Shown piece by piece: positions 43,647 to 49,822 of a DNA stretch of 49,822 nt (its first letter is position 1; every line of letters starts with the position of its first letter). Position numbers and translations under genes: made by a program. Origin of the DNA: JAYPEY01 sp964519245 (lineage in GTDB: Bacteria > Verrucomicrobiota > Verrucomicrobiia > Limisphaerales > JAYPEY01); the NCBI GenBank assembly GCA_964519245.1, contig CAZFLK010000026.1:1-49822 (forward strand), given 5' to 3'. The notes beneath the pieces were generated by a model. The model did no database searches. It saw only the letters and a program-made list of their open reading frames with translations, and was not told where the DNA came from.

Positions 43647-46054
43647 TGGTCCTTGCCAACAATATGAATAGCGTCCACCGGACAGACCTGCAGACAGATG
43701 TCGCAGCGCGTGCAGAGCTCATCCTGAATCACGTGGTGGTGATAGGGATTCATGGGAATGGCGTCGGTGGGGCAATGCTGCGAGCAGCGGGTGCAACCGA
43801 AACAGGTGTCCGTAATATCATAGCGAATCAACGGCATGCACTTCTGTGAGGGGCATTGCCCGCTGATGTGGGCCTCATACTCAGCCCGGTAGTATCGCAG
43901 ACTGGAAGACACCGGATTCGGAGCGGTCTTGCCCAATCCGCAGAGACTCCCTTCGACGGTAATGCCTGAAAGGGTCTCGAGTTTCTCCAGATCGCCCTTG
44001 CGCCCCTTGCCTTCGCAAAGCCGCGTCAGAATCTCCAGCATGCGCTTGGTGCCGATTCGGCAGTGCGTGCACTTGCCGCAGGATTCGTCCTGCGTGAACT
44101 CCATGAAGTAGCGGGCAATGTCGACCATGCAGTCGGTGTCATCCAAGACGACCATGCCGCCCGACCCCATGATGGCTCCCACCTCTTTGATCGCCTCGAA
44201 ATCGACGGGCACATCGCACATGCGCGCAGGAATGCAGCCGCCGCTAGGGCCGCCCATCAAGACGGCCTTGAGCTTGCGGCCATTGGGTATGCCGCCGCCG
44301 ATCTCCTCCACGATCTGGTGAATGCTCATGCCCATGGGCACTTCGATCAGGCCGCCGCGATTGACCTTTCCAGCCAAGGCGAACGTCTTGGTGCCGCGAC
44401 TCTTGCCAATGCCGTATGCGTGAAATTTCTCCGCCCCATTGCGGATGATCCAGGAGATCGTGGCCAGGGTTTCCACATTGTTGATCAACGTCGGTTTGCC
44501 CCAGAGCCCCGCTTGCGCAGGGAACGGCGGGCGGAACCGGGGCATGCCGCGGCCGCCCTCGATCGCCGACATCAGGGCCGTCTCCTCGCCGCACACGAAC
44601 GCCCCCGCTCCCTCGACCACGTGAAGCTTCAGCTTCATTCCCGTGCCAAGGATGTTGTCGCCAAGGTAGCCGCGCTCCTCGCAGACCGCGATGGCGTTCT
44701 CAATGCGCTCGGTCGCCAACGGATACTCCGCGCGGATGTAAAGATAACCCTCCGAAGCACCGACCGCGTAGGCGGCGATGATCATGCCTTCCAGCACGCG
44801 AAACGGAAACGACTCCAGAATCATGCGATCCATGAAGGCCCCTGGGTCGCCCTCGTCGCCATTGCAGATCACGTATTTCAGGTCGCCTTCGGCCTTTTGA
44901 GCAAACCCCCACTTGGTTCCCGTCGGAAACCCGGCCCCGCCGCGGCCACGCAAACCGCTGTCCAGGATCGTCTTGATGATATCGTCCGGACTCAGATCCT
45001 TGAGACACATCTCCATCGCCTTGAACCCGTCGTGCGCGATATAGTCCTCAATGTTGACCGGGTTCAACTCGCCGGCATGCTCGGTCGTGAGCCTAACCTG
45101 TGAGTCCACGTAGCGCAGGTCGTCGCCGCCCCGAACATCCTTGCTGAACCGGGTCGGAGGCGTCCAGGCTTCATCCGAAAGGAGGTCGTCGAGCATCTGG
45201 TAGATCCGTGCTCCGGTCCGCTTGAACCAATTCGCCGGACGGAAATGTTTCAGCAGCAACTGCCGCACTTCGCCCAACTTCACCCGACCATAGCGATAGT
45301 GGGACTCGTTGTAGACGGCGACCTCCACCAGCGGGGTCTGGAATGAAATCCCGGAGCAACCCACCGCGCGCACTCGAACCGGCAATCCCAATTCGCTGAC
45401 CACCTTCTTCAACTCGGCGTAGACCTCATCGGCGCCGCCGGCCGTGCAACTGGAACAGACGCACATCCGAACGTCGCCCATCGCCGCCTGGGTGTCGCTT
45501 TCATCCTGCCCCTCAATGCCGTCCTTGTTCGTGGTCGCCAGAAAATCGGAGATCGTCTTCTGCACCTTCCACGGTTCAACATTGCCATAGATGACATCGT
45601 CGATCTGAACCACGGGAGCGAGCATGCAACAACCAAGACAGGCGACTTTCTCTGTCGTAAACTTGCCATCCGCGGTTGTGTGCTGACCCGAGGGAATCTT
45701 CAGGTGCTGGCGCATCGTGTCATCCACGATGTTCGCGCCACTGACGTGGCAGGCGGTCCCAATGCAGGTCTGGATGATATGCTGGCCGACTGGATAGTGG
45801 CGAAACTGGGAGTAGAACGTGGATACGCCGGTCGCCGCATCGGGCGTGATCTCCGTGATTTCGCAGAGCCTTTCCAGCGCGGGAGGCGGAAGGTAGTTGA
45901 ACTTCTTCTGAATGGCCTGCAGCAGCGGGATCAGATCTTCAGATCGCTTCCCAATACGCGCCACCATCTCGTCCACAGCGGACAAATCAATCTCTTCGGC
46001 CGTTCCACAGGAACCCGACCCCGCACAAGTTTTGGTTTCGGTTGCAACGCTCAC
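43643..46054 (-). CDS. NuoE-NuoF fusion, NADH-oxidising flavoprotein subunit
   Basis: An 803-residue cytoplasmic fusion starting with GTG, which overlaps the upstream stop (GTGA). Residues 25-172 are NuoE-like with [2Fe-2S] ligands Cys97, Cys102, Cys139 and Cys143. Residues ~195-270 are a second thioredoxin-like ferredoxin fold with unusual Cys198, Cys200, Cys203 and Cys233. Residues ~300-720 are NuoF: NADH site GRGGAGFPTG at 370-379, FMN site NGDEGDPGAF at 398-407 and [4Fe-4S] Cys659/662/665/705. A tail ferredoxin domain adds two [4Fe-4S] clusters (Cys751/754/757/761 and 781/784/787/791). This is the HydB/HndC-like layout of flavin-based bifurcating enzymes, but no hydrogenase or formate dehydrogenase subunit is present. 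Confidence 0.92.
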   Translation of the reverse strand: MSVATETKTCAGSGSCGTAEEIDLSAVDEMVARIGKRSEDLIPLLQAIQKKFNYLPPPALERLCEITEITPDAATGVSTFYSQFRHYPVGQHIIQTCIGTACHVSGANIVDDTMRQHLKIPSGQHTTADGKFTTEKVACLGCCMLAPVVQIDDVIYGNVEPWKVQKTISDFLATTNKDGIEGQDESDTQAAMGDVRMCVCSSCTAGGADEVYAELKKVVSELGLPVRVRAVGCSGISFQTPLVEVAVYNESHYRYGRVKLGEVRQLLLKHFRPANWFKRTGARIYQMLDDLLSDEAWTPPTRFSKDVRGGDDLRYVDSQVRLTTEHAGELNPVNIEDYIAHDGFKAMEMCLKDLSPDDIIKTILDSGLRGRGGAGFPTGTKWGFAQKAEGDLKYVICNGDEGDPGAFMDRMILESFPFRVLEGMIIAAYAVGASEGYLYIRAEYPLATERIENAIAVCEERGYLGDNILGTGMKLKLHVVEGAGAFVCGEETALMSAIEGGRGMPRFRPPFPAQAGLWGKPTLINNVETLATISWIIRNGAEKFHAYGIGKSRGTKTFALAGKVNRGGLIEVPMGMSIHQIVEEIGGGIPNGRKLKAVLMGGPSGGCIPARMCDVPVDFEAIKEVGAIMGSGGMVVLDDTDCMVDIARYFMEFTQDESCGKCTHCRIGTKRMLEILTRLCEGKGRKGDLEKLETLSGITVEGSLCGLGKTAPNPVSSSLRYYRAEYEAHISGQCPSQKCMPLIRYDITDTCFGCTRCSQHCPTDAIPMNPYHHHVIQDELCTRCDICLQVCPVDAIHIVGKDQ

Positions 46055-47862
46055 GATCCGATTCGGTAAAGGTGTTGAACTCCGCGCATGAAAAGACTGT
46101 TTCCACTGACCGCCGGCGTGCAGACCGCCTGTTCACCCAAGGACGGGCTGCCAATGGACTTAAACTCAGACGCCGCCTCGAAAATGTGCATCTTGCCCAT
46201 GCGGTCCATCAGGTAAACGTTGCCATTGATCAACAACGGCGAGGCATAAAAACCGTCATCAGTGTCCTCGAACCATTTCTCCTCGCCGGACGTTGCGTCC
46301 AGGCAAAACATGCTGCCATCCGCCAATCCGCCAAACAGCAGGCCCTTCGTGACCATCGGCGTCGAAACCCCGGGAATCAAGTCCTCGCCTTTCCAAAGAA
46401 CTTCATGCGACTTGGCGTCAATCGCCGCCACACAGACATAGTCGCAGGCAACATAGAAGACGCCGTTCGCGAAGACAGGCGAAGGGGCGACTTCCCCGCC
46501 CTTCAAACACTCAACACTCCAGAGTTCCTTGCCGTTTGACGGATCGTAGGAGACGACATTGGGATCCGCGGCCAGAATCAATTCACTGCCGCTTTCGCCG
46601 CGATGAAGCAGCGGCGACGCCCAAGACGGACCGAACTTGCGTTCCACCCGCCAGCGGTCCTCGCCATTGCCGATGTGCAAGCCAGCCACAAAGCTGTGCT
46701 CCTCCTGATCATACTGTACCAAAAGGATGTCCTCATGAAGCTCCAGGGAGGAAGAATGTCCATAGGGGTTTTCCGGCACACCCAGATTACGCCCCCAGAC
46801 CCGCTTGCCTTCCATGTCCAACGCGACAATGTCCCCGGTGGAGAAGATCGCGAAGACCCGCGTGCCGTCGGTGATCATGGAAGCGGCCGCGTAACCGGTG
46901 TCGGCGCTGACCTTGGGGGCTTCCGACGGGGAACCGGGGATGTCCTTGACATCATGCGTCCACAGCCTCTCGCCTTTATCCAGACTGTAACAGTAAACCT
47001 GCCGTGTCTCGCGATCGCCGCCGGAAAGGAATACCTTGTCCTTCCAGATAATGGGAGAGCTGAATCCGGTCAGCGGCACTTCCGCTTTCCAAACAATTCC
47101 TTCACCGGACTCGCCATTCCAAGCGGTCGGAGCCTTCTCCATCGAGACGACGCCGGCATTCGGCCCGCGCAGGCTCGGCCAATGTTTCAACATTTCCTCT
47201 CGGGAAGCCACTTCGACCGGTTCGAAGGTCTTTGGTTCAGTAACCGGGGGCGACGCAACCGGCGGCGGTTCTGTCACAATGCCCGGGGTCGCGCCGCCTT
47301 CGGACGGCGTCGCTTCCCCACCGCCGTCCCCCCCGTCCTTCAATGCGACTGATTCGCCGTCATCGCTCAATTTCGCCTTCCAAGGCAACGCCAGGATCAA
47401 GGCGAAGCCGACCATGACCAATCCGGCTGCGGTGACCGACTTGCGAGCCCAGGCCGCATTCTCAATGAGATCATCCTTGGGATCGCTGCCATCCGGATAA
47501 AAATACTTCGCCTTGTACGTCTCCATGGCCTTGAACGAACTGACCATGACAATCAGGCCGCCAAACAACATGAAAACAGCGATGCGGTTGAAGCGTTGAC
47601 TGGTGAAGAACTGCTTGCGAGTCAGCAGGTCCAACTCGCGTATCTCCTCGCGCAACGCCTCGTTGTTGCGATCGGAATTCAGCGCTTCCTTGGCTTCCAG
47701 GAGGGCCGGAAAATGGATCGGGTCCGCCTTTCTGGTGCCGACAGTGTTCGCGACCATCAAGACTGCGACAATCAAACAAAACACCGCCGAACATACCGAC
47801 ACGCCCCTGAGGACGCGGTAGTTGAAATTGGAGGTGTCTTTCTGATACTCGACAATCTTCAT
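46051..47862 (-). CDS. Membrane protein with PQQ-like beta-propeller
   Basis: A 603-residue protein with three transmembrane helices at about 17-42, 90-110 and 142-160, and a charged, probably coiled segment (50-90) between the first two. A Pro/Gly-rich linker (160-225) leads to a PQQ-like/BamB-type propeller (230-603) with repeats such as LDKGERLWTHDV, LDMEGKRVWGRNL, YDPSNGKELWSVE and LDATSGEEKWFED. With an inside N terminus, the propeller would face the periplasm. PQQ-binding catalytic residues of alcohol dehydrogenases were not recognised, so it may be structural or substrate-binding. The ATG overlaps the upstream stop by 4 bp, preceded by AGGAGG about 10 bp away. Confidence 0.87.
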   Translation of the reverse strand: MKIVEYQKDTSNFNYRVLRGVSVCSAVFCLIVAVLMVANTVGTRKADPIHFPALLEAKEALNSDRNNEALREEIRELDLLTRKQFFTSQRFNRIAVFMLFGGLIVMVSSFKAMETYKAKYFYPDGSDPKDDLIENAAWARKSVTAAGLVMVGFALILALPWKAKLSDDGESVALKDGGDGGGEATPSEGGATPGIVTEPPPVASPPVTEPKTFEPVEVASREEMLKHWPSLRGPNAGVVSMEKAPTAWNGESGEGIVWKAEVPLTGFSSPIIWKDKVFLSGGDRETRQVYCYSLDKGERLWTHDVKDIPGSPSEAPKVSADTGYAAASMITDGTRVFAIFSTGDIVALDMEGKRVWGRNLGVPENPYGHSSSLELHEDILLVQYDQEEHSFVAGLHIGNGEDRWRVERKFGPSWASPLLHRGESGSELILAADPNVVSYDPSNGKELWSVECLKGGEVAPSPVFANGVFYVACDYVCVAAIDAKSHEVLWKGEDLIPGVSTPMVTKGLLFGGLADGSMFCLDATSGEEKWFEDTDDGFYASPLLINGNVYLMDRMGKMHIFEAASEFKSIGSPSLGEQAVCTPAVSGNSLFMRGVQHLYRIGS

Positions 47863-49268
47863 CCGACCTTGGCCTCCTGTCCCGCCTTGTTCTCGGATTG
47901 CGGATTCTTTTCCGGATTCGCCAGGGCCAAGGCGTCGTTGTAAGCTTCAGTGCCCGGCACGAAATTGGGCTTGTGCATGTCATCGCTGGGACAGTAGCCG
48001 CAACAACGGGCGCAACTGAAACAACTGGGCTTGATGACCTCGTAATCCTTCTGGGACCGGATGGTCGAAATGCCGATCAGCTTGACGCCAAACACCAGTC
48101 CCAGAAAGCCGCCCAACAGCCAACCGCCCATGTTCATCCGCTTGCGAATAAGCCGGGCTTCCTCGAACAACGCTTCTTCGGAGAGCCCCATTTCGTCAAA
48201 GGTCTCCGTGTACAGCGTCTGCTCCAATTCCGGATTTTCCTTTTCGTCCAGGATTTGCTCCGCCGTGAAGACCTTGAGATTGTAACTCGACATGGGGATC
48301 GCCAACCGGTGCCCGATCCACCCCCCCAAGGCGATCAATAACGGCAACATGACAAACAAGTGGGACAGCCGTTTCACACCCGTTTCCCGACTTTCGCGGT
48401 CAAGTCCGGTATTCGGCTTGTCAATATAGTCAAAGGGGCAGGACGTCTCACAAAGGCGGCAGTCAACGCATTCGGACGGGGTGATGGAAAGGTGCCACCG
48501 GGAGAAGCGCGACATCATCCCCAACAGCACGCCGTAAGGGCAGAAGAATCGGCAGTAGGGCCGCGCGATGAAAACGCCGGCAAGCAAGAAACCAGCCCCC
48601 AGATAAAGATAGGGAGAGTTGCCGTTCAAGCGGAAGAAGCCGATGAACGGATCGTAGCGGCAAATGATGAAACCGGTGTTCGTAGCCGCGAACAGGATGC
48701 CCGCGCCCAGATAAAGATAAGGGATCATGCTCAATCCCAGCGTCAACTTGCGCGGCAGGTTCACCGGCTTCAATATAACCAGGTCCTGAATGGCCCCCAA
48801 GGCGCAGACCGACGCGCAGAAAACCCGTCCAAAGAACAGCGCGAAGGCCAACGGAATCAGGAAAAACAGCATGACCGTCAAGGGGACCGCATAATTCGAA
48901 TCAAAGATTCCCAAGGCCACATTCTGGATGGCTCCGATCGGGCAGACACAACCTTGCTTGATGAAGCCGAAATAGCCCAAGCAGATCACGGACAGCCAGA
49001 AAATCCCCCTGCGTGAGCGGGTCTTCACGGCAAAGAGGGTCGCGACGCTCAGCGCGAGCGTCAGCAAGAACACGTCAATCCACTGGGCGGTCTGGGTTTT
49101 CGGCTCAGCAATGCTGGTTTCCGGAAAATCGTAACCACTGGTGAATTCCGGCTGAGGAAACCTCATTTCGTCCGCCGCGGCGTCCGGCAAGAACACACCC
49201 AGCAACATCACCGCTGCCACCGCGGCCCAGAACGAACTTCCCAGGAGGCGTCTATTTGATTTGTGCAT
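47859..49268 (-). CDS. NapH/NosR-like membrane iron-sulfur protein
   Basis: A 469-residue inner-membrane protein. A signal-like segment spans 8-32, followed by about seven transmembrane helices (near 64-82, 88-104, 128-147, 180-196, 218-236, 303-321, 382-400). The NapH/NosR-type paired-cysteine motifs at helix ends are GCVCPIGA (107-109), FCASVC (151-155) and YCRFFCP (239-243). A ferredoxin-type cluster lies at Cys267/270/273/277 (CVDCRLCETSCP) and another at the C terminus, Cys416/419/422/426. Family members move electrons between the quinone pool or flavins and periplasmic or cytoplasmic partners. The N-terminal FMN domain of NosR is absent here. It starts 2 bp after the ferredoxin stop. 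Confidence 0.9.
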   Translation of the reverse strand: MHKSNRRLLGSSFWAAVAAVMLLGVFLPDAAADEMRFPQPEFTSGYDFPETSIAEPKTQTAQWIDVFLLTLALSVATLFAVKTRSRRGIFWLSVICLGYFGFIKQGCVCPIGAIQNVALGIFDSNYAVPLTVMLFFLIPLAFALFFGRVFCASVCALGAIQDLVILKPVNLPRKLTLGLSMIPYLYLGAGILFAATNTGFIICRYDPFIGFFRLNGNSPYLYLGAGFLLAGVFIARPYCRFFCPYGVLLGMMSRFSRWHLSITPSECVDCRLCETSCPFDYIDKPNTGLDRESRETGVKRLSHLFVMLPLLIALGGWIGHRLAIPMSSYNLKVFTAEQILDEKENPELEQTLYTETFDEMGLSEEALFEEARLIRKRMNMGGWLLGGFLGLVFGVKLIGISTIRSQKDYEVIKPSCFSCARCCGYCPSDDMHKPNFVPGTEAYNDALALANPEKNPQSENKAGQEAKVG

Positions 49269-49270
49269 GT

Positions 49271-49822
49271 TCAGCTTTTGGTGAATTGCGGAGAAGTAAC
49301 CTCCAATTCGCGCGTCTTGTGCTTGAGAATATACGGCTCGTCAACCGGAACCCGCAGGAAGGCATCCGAAGGACACTGCATCGCAATCGAGCAGTTGTTG
49401 CAGTCGACGCAAATGTCATGCCTGATCTGAAGATAGAACGACGCATTGCCAAACTGCTCGCACGGCTTCACGCACTTGGCGCAGCCGATGCACAAATCCT
49501 CGATGATGTTGTACTCCCAATACGGGTCCTCAACGAAAATACGCTCGATCGCGTTCGTCGGGCAAAGTTGATTTTCCGCCGCCGCCGTCAGTTCCGGGGC
49601 ATTGGGCTCAAAATACCCGAAACAAAGTCGGCAATAGCCGCAAATCGGATAGGACTGCACGCACTTCACGGCGGACGGCTGCACCACGCACTCAGTGGAG
49701 CAATGCTCACACTGCACGCACTTCATCGGGTCCAACTGCCAGACCGTATTCTTCTTTCGGGAACCGAACGCGGCAAAGCCGCCGAGGAAGCCCAAGGCCA
49801 ACGCGGCGGTACGGGCAATACC
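49271..49822 (-). CDS. Polyferredoxin with N-terminal export or anchor segment (partial at window edge)
   Basis: First visible gene of the operon, cut by the right end. The frame stays open to the last base. The residues before a possible TTG codon at 49801 read GIARTAALALGFLGGFAAF, a hydrophobic segment typical of a signal or anchor, so the true start lies beyond 49822. The visible part (about 184 residues) is a NapG/NrfC-like ferredoxin with four groups of cysteines: CVQCEHCSTEC, CGYCRLC, CIGCAKCVKPC and CVDCNNCSIAMQCP, enough for up to four [4Fe-4S] clusters. With the NapH-like neighbour it resembles a NapGH-type electron-transfer pair on the periplasmic side. Confidence 0.88.
   Translation of the reverse strand, partial: GIARTAALALGFLGGFAAFGSRKKNTVWQLDPMKCVQCEHCSTECVVQPSAVKCVQSYPICGYCRLCFGYFEPNAPELTAAAENQLCPTNAIERIFVEDPYWEYNIIEDLCIGCAKCVKPCEQFGNASFYLQIRHDICVDCNNCSIAMQCPSDAFLRVPVDEPYILKHKTRELEVTSPQFTKS

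Noticed and set aside
41967..46054. Part of an electron-bifurcating hydrogenase or formate dehydrogenase operon
   Set aside because: No HydA-type H-cluster protein or molybdopterin subunit is encoded nearby; the partner is a GltD-like protein and membrane Fe-S proteins.

Overview
The window comes from a GC-rich bacterium that looks like a member of the Verrucomicrobiota, or at least the PVC group. The evidence is the density of PVC-type secreted proteins: a DUF1592/DUF1552 pair, ThuA plus PVC-type dehydrogenase plus cytochrome c megaproteins, ceramidase-like, GDSL-type and sulfatase enzymes, and FG-GAP and PQQ-like propellers. Many intergenic gaps also carry short palindromic or 10-bp periodic repeats. 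The species cannot be read from the sequence. No phage, insertion sequence, rRNA or CRISPR array was found.

Layout. Positions 1-276 hold repeats and no convincing gene. Positions 277-9823 are core functions: an FxsA-like membrane protein, a citrate synthase-sucC-sucD cluster on the minus strand, a cell-wall amidase, a long FtsK translocase and aspartate-semialdehyde dehydrogenase. Positions 9834-17732 are secreted functions: a parallel beta-helix protein, a GDSL-like protein and the DUF1592/DUF1552 pair. A tRNA-Arg(ACG) and a PAS-AraC regulator follow at 18095-18983. The regulator is divergent from two homologous ~1,117-residue multidomain proteins (19121-26443), which are separated by what looks like a decayed gene. 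Next come a VapBC-like toxin-antitoxin pair, a Tat-type SGNH hydrolase, two ceramidase-family proteins, rpoN (sigma-54), a sulfatase and a small unknown protein (26450-34652).

Positions 34823-41940 form a plus-strand, extracytoplasmic, heme-rich block: an octaheme cytochrome c, a thioredoxin/PDZ protein with its own heme motif, a gluconolactonase-esterase fusion and a membrane-anchored FG-GAP protein with one heme site.

Positions 49822-41967 (minus strand) are the most unusual part. Five redox genes are packed with 4-bp overlaps or a 2-bp gap: a polyferredoxin running off the window edge, a NapH/NosR-like membrane Fe-S protein, a three-helix membrane protein with a PQQ-like beta-propeller, a NuoE-NuoF fusion, and a NuoG/GltD-like FAD/Fe-S protein with no room for the NAD(P)H-binding domain. 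Together they look like a membrane-linked NAD(H)-dependent electron-transfer complex that I do not recognise as a named system.

Several genes have a plausible sigma-70-type promoter whose -10 element ends only 6-12 bp before the start codon, suggesting leaderless or nearly leaderless mRNAs.
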